Positions 43,770-53,926 of a stretch of 61,231 nt of DNA are shown here, in pieces. Each line of letters opens with the position of its first letter. Within the stretch, counting starts at the first letter, position 1. The notes beneath the pieces are model-generated. The model did no database searches. It had not been told where the DNA came from and saw nothing but the letters and a program-made list of their open reading frames with translations. The stretch covers positions 1 to 61,231 of the forward strand of contig JAQXDL010000012.1 in the NCBI GenBank assembly GCA_029251375.1. The letters run 5' to 3'. This DNA comes from Pseudomonadales bacterium (GTDB taxonomy: Bacteria; Pseudomonadota; Gammaproteobacteria; Pseudomonadales; Azotimanducaceae). Both the position numbers and the translations under genes were made by a program.

Positions 43770-44252
43770 TTAAACCAGAACCATTGTGATAGCGCCATAG
43801 TTCGTCAAAATAATGTGATCTTTTGTTCTGCGTGAGATTTTACGCGGCAGCCTACTCGCCGCTCGCGCTTCCATCCATGGTTCATAGAAGAGTTCGATAA
43901 AGGTAACAGGTAACAAAACGAGTAATACAATAATGCCGGACAACAGCACGACAATTGAAAAAAAACGGCCGTAGTCGGATGTGAACGTAATGTCCCCATA
44001 ACCCAGTGTCGACATGGTGGTTAAGGTCCAATACAGCGAGTCGATGATCGAGTAGCTGCGACCCTCAAATGCCATTAGGACATGGAACACAAAAGAAAAT
44101 AGGGTAATTAATGATGAGAAAATGAGCAGGTAGCGCAGCAATGCTCGCAAGCGACTCTCCACCATCCATGCGGGAATTGCATCAGTCAGCTTTTGGCGCA
44201 TCTGACTTTTTATCTGCTGCCATAGTGACGATTTCTTGTCAGATTCGGTCAT
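43770..44252 (-). CDS. Two-helix potassium channel module (5' half of a split gene)
   Basis: 160 aa: TM1 'LLRYLLIFSSLITLFSF' (38-54), pore helix and selectivity filter 'TMSTLGYGD' (79-87, filter TLGYGD), TM2 'FFSIVVLLSGIIVLLVLL' (94-111), then the first strand of an RCK domain ('HIILTNYGAI') before TAA. With the downstream frame the gene would be 578 sense codons, the usual size for a 2TM-RCK-RCK channel. Ending right after the first RCK strand makes a stable separate protein doubtful. The stop can arise from GAA, CAA or AAA by one change. It would be an inner-membrane K+ channel gated by a ligand bound to the RCK ring. Confidence 0.75.
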   Translation of the reverse strand: MTESDKKSSLWQQIKSQMRQKLTDAIPAWMVESRLRALLRYLLIFSSLITLFSFVFHVLMAFEGRSYSIIDSLYWTLTTMSTLGYGDITFTSDYGRFFSIVVLLSGIIVLLVLLPVTFIELFYEPWMEARAASRLPRKISRRTKDHIILTNYGAITMVLV

Positions 44253-44481
44253 CGTTTACTTGCGAGCACCCCAAAGGTTTTGAGATTTAAATAAAGACAT
44301 TAAAGACGGTAATGTGCCTGAGTACACCTACCCTAGGCAACCTTTGAATATAAAAGTTTTATACGACAAAATTAATATCGGAACGATACTTTAACTAGCA
44401 CAAAAAACTTAACTTACTTAATCTCCGCAGAATGCCGTTTGAAAACCGTCACCCATCAAATATGGATTTACTACGTTTGTT

Positions 44482-44517
44482 AAAAAAAAGGCATTGGCTA
44501 AAAAAATAGCCAATGCC
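44482..44517 (-). terminator. Rho-independent terminator of the TonB-dependent receptor gene
   Basis: A perfect 11-bp stem (GGCATTGGCTA / TAGCCAATGCC) with a six-base A loop, followed on the minus strand by eight T. A second 7-bp hairpin CTCCGCA/TGCGGAG (44517-44539) abuts it on the upstream side. The receptor stop codon is about 115 bases before the stem. Confidence 0.9.
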
Positions 44518-44631
44518 TCCGCACTTTATTTATGCGGAGTGAAAAATTACACCCCGCTTATTTTGGCCCGGTGCAAAGGCTTTAATCACCGCCAAAACGG
44601 TTAGATCCTCTACACCGAGTCAGGCTGGTTA

Positions 44632-47208
44632 TTAAAAATCAGCTGCTAGCCGCACATACCAAAATCCACCGTTGAACCCAAAGGGTGACGTTAATGATTG
44701 CGTCACACCAAGGAAGTTTAATGTGCCATTTTGTTCGTCGTCAGGCTCAACATCAAATACGTTCTCTGCCCCAACAGTTAGATGGTAGTTATCAGAGATC
44801 GTTACAGTCGCCTCAAGATCAACCAGTAGCTCACCACTGTAGGTTGATCGGTCAGAAGCATCACCCGGGCTAAATAAACCGCCTGTTGAAGCCCAATCAT
44901 CGTAGTTGTTTAACCTTACTAAGCCGCTAAACATACCACCATCAGAATAACTAGCAGTAAACGTTGTACGGTTCTGCGGCACATGGTTCTCAAGGTCAAA
45001 AACTCTAGACTCATTAATTGTTCCAGCCACTACGTTAGACACCTTCTGTTCGTTGAAATTATGTCGCAAGTCAAATGTCATTGAACCGCTAAACACCTCA
45101 ACGCTGGTTGTGACCGCTAGATCAACACCAGAAATTTCAGAATCGAATCCATTCACAAAATAATTAGCACTACTACCTAGCAGAAGATTTGCGTTAGGAA
45201 TGCCCGCATTGGTCAACAGCGTTACTTCGTTAGCACCAACAGTGTTGTTAAGAAGAGCAAGTCGATCCTCAATCTCTATTTCATAGTAATCCACGGTTAT
45301 GTCGAACATATTGACCGACCAGACCGCACCCACAGTAAAGCTGGTGGATTCCTCTGGGTTCAGTGGCAATGCACCTAAAGTTAATGCAATAGGATTATCG
45401 ACAGGGTAGGTTCCGTTTGGTATCAAATTACCATTCACATCACTGGTGGTCGTCACGTTGAGCGTATTGACCTGACCAGGTGTAGGTACTCGGAAGCCGG
45501 TTGATGCAGTGGCGCGAAGCGCAAAATCTTCAGTCAACTGGTACCTTGCAGACAATTTGTAGTCGAAGGTTGAGTCAAACTCATCGTAATCTTCATAGCG
45601 GAAAGCAACACCGGCAGAGAATTTATCCGTGATGTCAGCTTCCAGATCGACATAGAAACCTAGACTTTGACTTTCGAAACTACCACTTGATTCGACAGGG
45701 AAACCCTGGAATCCGTCGGAACCTACACCAAAAAATGAAGCTGTTGGACCCGCTTCAATAGAAGCTGAATCACCCGCGCCTATTTTGTAAGTCTCATCAC
45801 GCCACTCCAAACCGGCGGCAACGTTAATAGGTGATGCAAAATTAGCAAAATCGATACTTTTAACCAGATCAATATTTACACTAGATTCTTCCTGCGTGAG
45901 ACTGCCTGGCTTAAAGCTCACAGGTGACAAAGAACCGAGACTAGGATTGATGGTCTCGGAAATGTTGTATTGAGCTTCAGCTTCCGAGTTACGCACTTTA
46001 ATATCCCAGCTCGTACCATCGGAAAACTCACCTCTCATTCCAACAACGACTGCATAATCTTCCAGATCAGCACCAAAGTTCGGATTGTATCCGCCTGGAA
46101 AAAGTGTGTGAATTGGGTTAAGCAAAACGAAACCACTGGCACTAGTTGAATCAGCGGTGACATAGTCATTGGGGTTAAGCCCTGCTGCTTGGATGCTATT
46201 AATCAGTGTTTGCGGCGCCGGGTCTGGCAGAAAATCGCCATCAAGGTCTACCTGCAAAGTGTCTCTGGCAGCTGTCTGGTAAACCGGATCAAGAACAGGA
46301 CCACGGTAGAAGAAATCAGAAACTGTTTCGTTTTCTGACCAGTTAAAGTGACCGTAGATTTCTGTAGTGTCACCGATTTCATAAGCTGTATTGATAAACA
46401 ACTTTGTCGTTTCAACTTCCGGATCGCCCCAACGCTGACCTAGGCCATCGAGTGGTACAAGGCTTGGATCGACGATCGTTGCAACAAAAGCTGCATCGGG
46501 TCTCGCAATACCACGTGACGTTGTATCGGCATCTGACATTTCCAGCGTTGCATTAACAAAGCCTTTATCCCATAGACTGAATCCGCCGTTTAGGCTTATT
46601 GATGAGCGCTCACCATCACCTTCGAAGTACTCACCTGTCTGATAGGAGATCGAAAAACCCTCGTCCGCATCTTTCAAAATAACGTTTATAACACCCGCTA
46701 TCGCGTCTGATCCGTATTGTGCAGAAGCACCATCACGTAATACTTCAACACGTTTAATCGCTGCGCCTGGCAATGCTGAAAAGTCGACAGCCTGAGCACC
46801 CTGATTGACTGTACCCAATGGCGCTAACTGCAAGTTAACAAGGGGTGATCTATGGCGACGAGAACCATTCACTAAAACCAGCGTCTGGTCCGGTGAAAGA
46901 TTCCTCAAAGACACAGGACGAATAAACGCTGTACCGTCGGCTATTGGAAAACGCTGAGTATTTAGAGCAGGAGACAGTTTAGTTAAACCGTCGGTTAGAT
47001 CAAAAGTGGCCTGCTTTGTAACGGTTTCACCGCTAAATACATCGATAGGAGACAAGGTTTCTGTTGGAGCCAAACCCTCCTTACGGGTACCTGTCACGAC
47101 GACCTCTTCCATCTCAATCGCAGCCTCAGCCTCAGCCATAGCCACCGCTGGAAGCCCGCCAGACAAGGTCATAGCAGCTATCAGTAATGTTTTGTTTTTT
47201 ATCACCAT
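44632..47208 (-). CDS. TonB-dependent outer-membrane receptor
   Basis: 858 aa. A signal peptide (to about 'AVAMAEA'), a TonB-box-like acidic stretch ending 'EEVVVTGTR', the plug domain ('VEVLRDGASAQYGSDAIAG' is the classic plug motif), then a 22-stranded barrel ending in an aromatic residue ('FWYVRLAADF'). It imports a bound ligand using proton-motive force via TonB-ExbBD. The plug 'LVLVNGSRRHRSPLVN' type is common in marine receptors for carbohydrates or other organic ligands rather than classic siderophore receptors; the ligand is unknown. I choose ATG 47208 because GGGGGAT lies just upstream; a TTG four codons earlier is less likely. The gene is monocistronic with a strong terminator. Confidence 0.95.
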   Translation of the reverse strand: MVIKNKTLLIAAMTLSGGLPAVAMAEAEAAIEMEEVVVTGTRKEGLAPTETLSPIDVFSGETVTKQATFDLTDGLTKLSPALNTQRFPIADGTAFIRPVSLRNLSPDQTLVLVNGSRRHRSPLVNLQLAPLGTVNQGAQAVDFSALPGAAIKRVEVLRDGASAQYGSDAIAGVINVILKDADEGFSISYQTGEYFEGDGERSSISLNGGFSLWDKGFVNATLEMSDADTTSRGIARPDAAFVATIVDPSLVPLDGLGQRWGDPEVETTKLFINTAYEIGDTTEIYGHFNWSENETVSDFFYRGPVLDPVYQTAARDTLQVDLDGDFLPDPAPQTLINSIQAAGLNPNDYVTADSTSASGFVLLNPIHTLFPGGYNPNFGADLEDYAVVVGMRGEFSDGTSWDIKVRNSEAEAQYNISETINPSLGSLSPVSFKPGSLTQEESSVNIDLVKSIDFANFASPINVAAGLEWRDETYKIGAGDSASIEAGPTASFFGVGSDGFQGFPVESSGSFESQSLGFYVDLEADITDKFSAGVAFRYEDYDEFDSTFDYKLSARYQLTEDFALRATASTGFRVPTPGQVNTLNVTTTSDVNGNLIPNGTYPVDNPIALTLGALPLNPEESTSFTVGAVWSVNMFDITVDYYEIEIEDRLALLNNTVGANEVTLLTNAGIPNANLLLGSSANYFVNGFDSEISGVDLAVTTSVEVFSGSMTFDLRHNFNEQKVSNVVAGTINESRVFDLENHVPQNRTTFTASYSDGGMFSGLVRLNNYDDWASTGGLFSPGDASDRSTYSGELLVDLEATVTISDNYHLTVGAENVFDVEPDDEQNGTLNFLGVTQSLTSPFGFNGGFWYVRLAADF

Positions 47209-47489
47209 TGGATCCCCCAAAAATGCATGTTTTTTCGGCCCAAATAGGCCGGCTCGGAAATTGTACTGATTGACACCTGAATCTCTACACTTATCTGCAT
47301 AGCACTCGCGACTAAGGCAAAGACCTGTCGCCGTGATCTAACGAAAAAAACAAAAGAAAAGAATATGGCGACCAACTCGATGTTAAGAAGTACCGCGTTG
47401 ACAGACTGGGCATATAATTTACGCGGCCCTTTACTCAGACCCCCTTCTTTCTGCATGCTCTTAGCTGAATTCTCTAGTGACTTAGCAAC

Positions 47490-48923
47490 ATGGCCCTTTC
47501 ATCTGGTAGCGTACAAATCGTCAACCCACAGGCATCGCATTGCCTGTACGACATATTGCAAAACACAGCGCAAAAGTTTCCTAGCGACTTTGTTGATTCA
47601 CAATTGCCAGAAACCGCGCAGGCTTTTCGTCAGAACTATATTCACAGCTTGCCAAGATTCGAAGCAGCTCGTCTGGCAAGCCCTGCCAGCACCCTCATCG
47701 CCCGCGATCTTGCATTAGGTTTTGAAAATCAGCTGGTATATCGCACAGCTTCCGGCGATGAATCCATACACTCATACCTAAGCACATCCAGCAACCCCCT
47801 CGCGCTAACCACGATAGAAGGCGAGAGCACATCATTATGGCCGCCAGCGTTTGAAGACAAAGGCGTTATTTATCAAGATCTCGCCAAACTCGGTGCTGTG
47901 CTGGCAAATCGAAATGTGATCACACCGAGCGCCGCAGATGCGCTCAGCTGGCTACAACAACATTTAGCAGGTGAAGGTGTGTCACTAACGGGTCGAAAAA
48001 TTGCTGTAATAGGTGCAGCGGCAGAAATGGCACCGACTGCGCAACTGTTAAAAACAGGCGCTCAAGTATTGTGGCTTGATCGCGTCGCACCATCTGCAGC
48101 CTTATGTGCGCCAGCTAACATTCATGGTTCCTTGAGTTACCATCCACACGGCGTTGATCTACTCGCACAACCAAAGGAAACCCTGGCGACACTTATTGCG
48201 TTTGCAAATGGTGAACCACTCGATTTATGCCTGTATGCCTATGCACCTGGCCAAGGGCGAGAAATTAGACTCACCGGCACCATGGATGCGCTTGTAAACA
48301 GTTTGCCACCGCAACTGATTAGCAGCGTCACCTTACTGGTGTCTCCCACGACGCCGACCCGACTGGCTGAAGTCGATATCGCAGCTATGGATAAACGTCT
48401 CAATGCACGACCTGCGTGGGAGTCCGCTTTGGCGGCGATAGGTTTACTGGGCAAAAAGGGTGGTAAAACGACGGTCAATTCAACTTCAGTGACAAACACC
48501 ATCGTCAGCATTCAAGGCGCAAGCTATCAGGCCGCCCAATATCTCGCAAAAATTATCATGGCGGATTGTTGGGCAAAGCATGGCAACCCCTACGATGAGC
48601 AAACGCAATTGACGCCCATGAGAGTTTCCGCCAACACGGCCGCTATTACGCAAACGCAGTCTTTAGACCATCCTGTTTTTGACGCGGCTTTTGGTGGCGC
48701 CGCAGCCCTGCAGGTAGAAACCTTTACGCCAAATCAGTCCCAGTTAATGAACGGCTTATTGGCGATTCATGATTGGCTACGGCCTGAATTGCCAGTGCCA
48801 GGTCAGATACGTGTGCATGGTGGCATACACACGCTGCCCTATCCTTTAGAGATAGCACTTAGGCCCGCGGCAGCGATTGGCTTTGCCCGCAGACCAAAAC
48901 TGCTCGCTGGATTGTTGCGCTAG
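47490..48923 (+). CDS. Conserved-looking cytoplasmic protein of unknown function with Rossmann-like core
   Basis: 477 aa, no signal peptide or membrane helix. The middle has a nucleotide-binding-like strand-loop-helix 'KIAVIGAAAEMAPTAQLL' (about residue 170) with 'VLWLDR' ending the next strand, as in NAD(P)-binding folds, but the glycine pattern (GAAAEM) is unusual. Other memorable segments are 'VNSTSVTNTIVSIQGASYQ' and a C-terminal 'IRVHGGIHTLPYPLEIALR'. I cannot assign a family or reaction. The gene is divergent from the TonB receptor, with about 280 bases between the starts for both promoters. The start codon lacks a clear ribosome binding site. Confidence 0.65.
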   Translation: MALSSGSVQIVNPQASHCLYDILQNTAQKFPSDFVDSQLPETAQAFRQNYIHSLPRFEAARLASPASTLIARDLALGFENQLVYRTASGDESIHSYLSTSSNPLALTTIEGESTSLWPPAFEDKGVIYQDLAKLGAVLANRNVITPSAADALSWLQQHLAGEGVSLTGRKIAVIGAAAEMAPTAQLLKTGAQVLWLDRVAPSAALCAPANIHGSLSYHPHGVDLLAQPKETLATLIAFANGEPLDLCLYAYAPGQGREIRLTGTMDALVNSLPPQLISSVTLLVSPTTPTRLAEVDIAAMDKRLNARPAWESALAAIGLLGKKGGKTTVNSTSVTNTIVSIQGASYQAAQYLAKIIMADCWAKHGNPYDEQTQLTPMRVSANTAAITQTQSLDHPVFDAAFGGAAALQVETFTPNQSQLMNGLLAIHDWLRPELPVPGQIRVHGGIHTLPYPLEIALRPAAAIGFARRPKLLAGLLR

Positions 48924-49655
48924 TCAGACATCAACTTAGGCTCCGCTCGTTACATAATCGAAGGTTGCTAAAAGGCACTGCTGTCGAGGTGTTGAGAAGG
49001 GTACTGAACCGATGTAACAGCAGCCTTTCGACTTCTCATTTTGCACGAGAGACGCATCATCGCGCCAGACGTTAAGGGTTGGTACTTGACCACAAGACAG
49101 GCCGACTAACTCTGACACTTTACAGGGAGACACCGTTTTTCGACTGCACTATTGTCGCTTTGCCTAAATCTCGGTGTATGCTAACCACAACTAAGTAACG
49201 GGGGACCTATGTAACCGTCATTTTTCATCAAGTGCGATTTTGTTAGTTATCCTCTATTCGCTGATTTCACCGCTGGCTGCAAAGACCTTTTACTACAGCG
49301 GCGACGTGAACCGCTCGAATGAAGGGACAAACCAGAGTAAACCTGCAACGAACCGACTTCTCGGCGTTATTACAATAAGCGTAATTTCATCAGGTAAGGT
49401 CTCGTATGCAAGCACTTGGCGCTTACAGTGACTCGTGATCCCGTGCAAATGATGAAGCGACCATATAGGTTGTCATGGCCTATGAAGCGAACAATAGGCT
49501 CGTCGTTAACGATTTGATATTGGAAACGTTAGATCACTTGGGTCTGCTGAGTGTTATACCCAACTTCACCTTCAATTAACGGCTGTTTGATGATATCTGG
49601 AAACTTGCGGATACTATCTCAGCTTTATAAATATACTCACCATCAAGGGCTATTC
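48924..49655. other. Gene-free interval before the serine hydrolase
   Basis: About 730 bases. Short frames on both strands (for example 49240-49431 plus) lack ribosome binding sites and family features. Two similar stretches beginning ATGAAGCGA lie about 31 bases apart near 49450-49500. The hydrolase frame is also open upstream of its chosen start, back to 49551. Confidence 0.4.
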
Positions 49656-50825
49656 ATGTCAGAGCATAGTGGACGACAATTCACGGTTGATAATTGGGGT
49701 TACCCGCCACACAACCGGCAATCATTCCAACACGTTCAATCTCTCTTCCCGACCGCCCGCCTTCGTCGCGGACCGGGTCCAATAACTACTTTTGGCAGTG
49801 AATCAAAAGACGTTCTCAACATGACCTATGCAGGTGCGGACGGGTCACAACGAACTGTGCAGCAGATGTGTGATAACAGTTATACAGATGCATTTATTGT
49901 CATGAAAGATAACGCCCTATTATGTGAACACTACGAGAACGGCATGGCGGCGGACAGTTTTCATTTACTCAACTCTGTCACCAAATCATTCGTTGGTATG
50001 TTGGCTGGTATCCATATATCAAAAGGACTGGTACAGGAAATTGATCTGGTCACGCAATACATTCCGGAATTGGCAGACACCGCCTTTTCAGAATCCACCA
50101 TTCGCCATCTACTTGATATGACAGCGGCGCCAAAATACGGCGAAGACTATGCGGACCGATCTGCGGACTTCTGGGTCGAGGCTGCTGTTGTCGGTTGGCG
50201 TCCGGCATTAAGGACGAAAGATGCGGCAACGACGTTATTGGCACACGCGGCCACGCTCGCTGAAAGTGAACAAAAAAATGGTGAAAAATATCACTACAGA
50301 ACCGTCTTAACTAACGTTTTAGGTATGGTGCTAGAACGGGCCGGCCAAGGTCGTTTACAAGAACAGTTACAGAATCAGATTTGGCAAAAACTGGGCCCGC
50401 AACAGGATGCCGTGATTGTGGTCGACAGTGCTGGATTCCCATACGTTGGCGCGGGCATGAATGCGTGCGCACGCGATCTTGCACGCTTTGGTCAGATGAT
50501 GATTCAGCAAGGCGAATACAACGGCGAGCAAATTGTGCCGCGGCAATGGATCCATGATACGCGCCATGCAAACGATCAGGCCAGAATCAATTTTGCGCAG
50601 AGCGACTATGGCGCAATGATGCCGGGTGGTCATTATCGCAATCAGGTTTGGGTTGAGGATGCCGACAAAGGCATCTTGGTGGCCATTGGTATCCATGGCC
50701 AAGTCATCTACATGAACATGCAAACTCAGGTGGTGATCGTCAAACTTTCAACACACCCCGAGTCTTCAAGTTCACTATTCCAAGATGGTTTTATTGCAAT
50801 GAGGGCACTCGCCGCGTCGCTTTGA
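49656..50825 (+). CDS. Serine hydrolase of the beta-lactamase/DD-peptidase fold (NylB-like)
   Basis: About 389 aa. The SxxK motif is 'SVTK' (Ser107, Lys110 from the chosen start) in 'HLLNSVTKSFVGMLAG'; a YxN-like Tyr lies in 'YHYRTVLTNVLG'. The N-terminal 'NWGYPPHNRQSFQHV' is typical of 6-aminohexanoate-dimer hydrolase-like enzymes, which hydrolyse short amides or esters. No signal peptide is visible, so it is probably cytoplasmic. ATG 49656 is chosen for AAGGG six to seven bases before it; the longer version from 49551 adds 35 unrelated residues. It is convergent with the amine oxidase gene. Confidence 0.85.
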   Translation: MSEHSGRQFTVDNWGYPPHNRQSFQHVQSLFPTARLRRGPGPITTFGSESKDVLNMTYAGADGSQRTVQQMCDNSYTDAFIVMKDNALLCEHYENGMAADSFHLLNSVTKSFVGMLAGIHISKGLVQEIDLVTQYIPELADTAFSESTIRHLLDMTAAPKYGEDYADRSADFWVEAAVVGWRPALRTKDAATTLLAHAATLAESEQKNGEKYHYRTVLTNVLGMVLERAGQGRLQEQLQNQIWQKLGPQQDAVIVVDSAGFPYVGAGMNACARDLARFGQMMIQQGEYNGEQIVPRQWIHDTRHANDQARINFAQSDYGAMMPGGHYRNQVWVEDADKGILVAIGIHGQVIYMNMQTQVVIVKLSTHPESSSSLFQDGFIAMRALAASL

Positions 50826-50888
50826 CGCGGACTTAAGTGATCCAAATTTTAGCAGACAAAAAATACCCCAGTCACGCTATCCAACGCG

Positions 50889-52772
50889 TTATTCCTCACA
50901 CTTACGGGGTAAATCGAGCGTTGGGTTCTGATCAAAGAATCCAACGGGAATCAAATGAAAGCCGGTGTATTCGACCGGCATAACCGGCCAGTCTTCAGGA
51001 CGTGGCACGTGGGTCAACGCCACTGTATGCCACATCACAAGATCGCAGTCATCGATATCCCGATTACCCGCTGTGATCTCAGCAAGCCCACCCTGCCCCG
51101 CATGCATCACAGTATTGGCGCCAGCGGCACTCAATTCGTCTTCCTTAAATGGCGTCGCCCATAAGTTATGGCTAGCGAATGCAGCACGCTGTGCCACTTG
51201 AGAACCGGCTTGCGCAAATAACGTGGGTGACGCAGCAGGCAGCAGTTTGTAGGCAACCGGCACACCCCATTTGTTTTTTGACGCAGGGTTAACCACCTTC
51301 CAGTTTCTACTCACATGTGGCGCGTTATCCCGAATCGCTTCGGACTCTGTCGTTAAGGGTCGAGACACAGACTGAAACTGAGTACCTTCGGGGTTTTGTG
51401 TTGACATCGGCATTACCTCGATCTGATTCTCAAACAGCGAATTAGTGCCACCATCCAAATGCCAATCAAGACGAAAACAGAACAGATGTTGATGTACTGG
51501 TGACGAGAGATTTTCGCCTATAACCGGTGACTGTGCTGGGTTATAGGTTTCCTCCGTAAAAACGCTAATGCCAACAATACCGGTTAGTTTCACCTCCATT
51601 TGAATTGTTCCATCAAGATAGAGGTACCAATAAAAGCCGTAATCGTAATTGCCGACAGTGAACACAGAGCTGATCACCAGCCGTCTAGAGCGCCTTACCT
51701 CGGTCGTTTGTGACGATGAATCATAGTGTTTCCATTGAATTCCATAGTCTTCTTCATGGATACAGATGGCATTTTCAACTGTCTTAGGTTTACCGTCAAA
51801 AGTAACCTGATGACTGTCTAGGTAGTGAATTTCACCCAAACAGTCACAGCCAAGCTTCAGACTGTTAATCATCGTGCCCATGTTGTACTCGCTCGCATCT
51901 AGCACATGTTTCCAACTGTGCATGGGGTCACTATCGCCGTAAGGCACAACCATCTCAGAAAGCGCAGCACGGTAAAGGATGGGCCTTTGCTGCAGTGACA
52001 GCTCATGTAAAACAAGACCGCTTACAGGGTGGACAGAAGCGCGCACTTCAAAGCCCTGCCATGAAATCTTGTTACCGCTCACCTGAAAACTTGCACCTTC
52101 GGGCTGAGTGATCTCCAAAGGTTTCAAGTCCGATCGAATTGAGCTCTGGCTTTCGCTATCAAATCGTCCCGATGCCGTTGGCATTGGAACCACGCCGCTG
52201 TCCTCAACATGGGTAACAGTTTTGGCGGTGACATCGACGTGCGCAATAAGCCCATGAATCGGTCTTGCGTAGCCATTGTCAGTCGCATCCTCTCTAACAA
52301 AGGCAATACACCGCAATGCACGATGTCCCTTTGGTATACTGTCATGTGCATAACCGCCTGCGGGCCACGGATCGATCTGTATTAGTGCGAGCGCTTCGTC
52401 GCTGGATACATCGACGCCTCTAGCAGAGACCGCATCAAGCCATTGCGTGTTGGATTTTGTGAGCATTATCGCAATACCGAAGTCTGCGTAGTTATAGGCT
52501 ACCTGTGCATCCAGTGGAACGCGCGATGTGGCCAAAACCTTATTCTCGGTGACATCGACCATCGAGACAAAACCACCATCGGCTTGCTGATCGACACCCG
52601 TCAACCTGACGACCCTTGGTATCTGCTTTTCATGCAGCACATCTTGTTTGTTCGGCTCTTTTATCCCTATCGAAGAGAAAAAGGCCTGTTCGTCAGAATG
52701 ATGTTCGCGAAAAAGCTTAACCGCGGTTGTTATCTCGCTAGCAGAGAGTGCTTCCAGGGGATGAATTGCCAT
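50889..52772 (-). CDS. Copper amine oxidase (topaquinone-dependent primary amine oxidase)
   Basis: 627 aa. The cofactor Tyr (converted to topaquinone) is in 'TVGNYDYGF' (about residue 376), the catalytic base Asp is in 'LDASEYNMG' (about 292), and copper histidines are in 'VHQHLFCFRLDW' and 'WHTVALTHVPRPEDWP'. It oxidises primary amines to aldehydes with release of ammonia and hydrogen peroxide. Unlike the E. coli enzyme no signal peptide is seen from ATG 52772, so a cytoplasmic location is likely. This start has AGGAAC about six bases upstream; an extra 24 codons upstream look unrelated. It is divergent from the SDR gene; a shared amine/alcohol pathway is possible but not shown. Confidence 0.93.
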   Translation of the reverse strand: MAIHPLEALSASEITTAVKLFREHHSDEQAFFSSIGIKEPNKQDVLHEKQIPRVVRLTGVDQQADGGFVSMVDVTENKVLATSRVPLDAQVAYNYADFGIAIMLTKSNTQWLDAVSARGVDVSSDEALALIQIDPWPAGGYAHDSIPKGHRALRCIAFVREDATDNGYARPIHGLIAHVDVTAKTVTHVEDSGVVPMPTASGRFDSESQSSIRSDLKPLEITQPEGASFQVSGNKISWQGFEVRASVHPVSGLVLHELSLQQRPILYRAALSEMVVPYGDSDPMHSWKHVLDASEYNMGTMINSLKLGCDCLGEIHYLDSHQVTFDGKPKTVENAICIHEEDYGIQWKHYDSSSQTTEVRRSRRLVISSVFTVGNYDYGFYWYLYLDGTIQMEVKLTGIVGISVFTEETYNPAQSPVIGENLSSPVHQHLFCFRLDWHLDGGTNSLFENQIEVMPMSTQNPEGTQFQSVSRPLTTESEAIRDNAPHVSRNWKVVNPASKNKWGVPVAYKLLPAASPTLFAQAGSQVAQRAAFASHNLWATPFKEDELSAAGANTVMHAGQGGLAEITAGNRDIDDCDLVMWHTVALTHVPRPEDWPVMPVEYTGFHLIPVGFFDQNPTLDLPRKCEE

Positions 52773-52971
52773 GCGATGTTCCTGCCTGTATTTTTTGATG
52801 TCGGTGATACACTTTATGTATCGGCGTGGTAAATAATGGTACACAAAGATATGTAGCCCAAGTTATAGGAATAACGATACTTGATGCAAACCCAAGATGG
52901 CGTTTGTTATTTAAGTCCATGGTATAAACAAAGATTAAATCAAACCATGTCGGTTAAAAAGAGGCAAAAAA

Positions 52972-53835
52972 ATGAGACTAGCGAACAGAGTGGCAATCAT
53001 CACAGGCGGCGCAAGTGGCATGGGACTCGCCAGCGTCAATCGTTTTCTCGCGGAGGGCGCCAATGTCGTCATCGCAGACTTCAATGAAGATACGGGCGAG
53101 GCAGCCATTGCAATGGCGGTAGCGAACGGCTTTGCTGATCGAGTCTCTTTTGTTCGTACCGATGTTGCCAACGAGGACGATATTGCCAACATGATTGATC
53201 ACACGCTCAACAAGTTCAGCAAAGTCGATATCATGTTTAACAATGCCGGTGTGGGCGGCGCTATTGGCCCCTTAACCGAAACCACCGTTGAATCATGGGA
53301 CTACACATTCGATGTGCTAGCAAAGGGCGTGTTTCTAGGCATCAAACACGCGGCTATCGCCATGCGTGCAGCCGGTAACGGTGGTTCGATCATCAACACA
53401 GCATCAATTGCTGGACTCAGCGGCGACGCGGGACCACTGGTTTATTCCGCCGCGAAAGCAGCCGTGATATCTCTGACGCGCTCCTCTGCCGTTGAACTCG
53501 CTGCCGACAGAATTAAAGTCAATGCAATCTGTCCCGGCTTCATCGTCACGCCATTAGCTGATGGCGGTCGACCAGAAGCCACCAAAGCAAACTTTGCAAA
53601 ATCACAACCATGGCCCGATTACGGTCGAGGCGAACATATCGCCGGAGCGGCCATGTTCCTCGCCAGTGATGATTCTGAATTTGTCACCGGTGAAGAGATA
53701 GTTGTTGATGGTGGCCTCACCGCCGCAGGCCCAGAGCTGTCTCGAAAATTCCCCAAAACATCCGGCAGAAACTCACATGTTGCCGGCGTCACAAAAGGTT
53801 CGACCGGCGAGCCACCCGAAATAACACGGTTCTAG
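52972..53835 (+). CDS. Short-chain dehydrogenase/reductase (classical SDR)
   Basis: 287 aa. NAD(P) loop 'TGGASGMG' (11-18), Asp at the end of beta-2 ('VVIADFN', favouring NAD), 'NNAGVGGAIG', catalytic Ser in 'INTASIAGLSG' and 'YSAAKAAV' with the YxxxK pair. The C-terminus 'SEFVTGEEIVVDGGLTAAG' is the usual SDR ending, followed by a 30-residue extension. It would oxidise an alcohol or reduce a ketone; the substrate is unknown. GAGG lies about six bases before the ATG. It lies upstream of the TetR operon but is separated by 168 bases that hold the repeated operator, so it may be a separate unit. Confidence 0.92.
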   Translation: MRLANRVAIITGGASGMGLASVNRFLAEGANVVIADFNEDTGEAAIAMAVANGFADRVSFVRTDVANEDDIANMIDHTLNKFSKVDIMFNNAGVGGAIGPLTETTVESWDYTFDVLAKGVFLGIKHAAIAMRAAGNGGSIINTASIAGLSGDAGPLVYSAAKAAVISLTRSSAVELAADRIKVNAICPGFIVTPLADGGRPEATKANFAKSQPWPDYGRGEHIAGAAMFLASDDSEFVTGEEIVVDGGLTAAGPELSRKFPKTSGRNSHVAGVTKGSTGEPPEITRF

Positions 53836-53926
53836 AAAAATGCCATTAAAAACCTGACGAGTTACGCTGCCACTCAGATAAATCAGTGACCAGATATATT
53901 TTGGTACCTTGCCCTACTTTTATTAC

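Noticed and set aside
16593-43772. Alternative genetic code explaining the in-frame stops
   Set aside because: All three stop codons interrupt frames, while TAA, TAG and TGA also end normal genes at expected positions throughout the window, so reassignment of one codon cannot explain the pattern.
49551-49655. Longer N-terminus of the serine hydrolase
   Set aside because: The extra 35 residues do not look like the family, while the ATG at 49656 has a good ribosome binding site.
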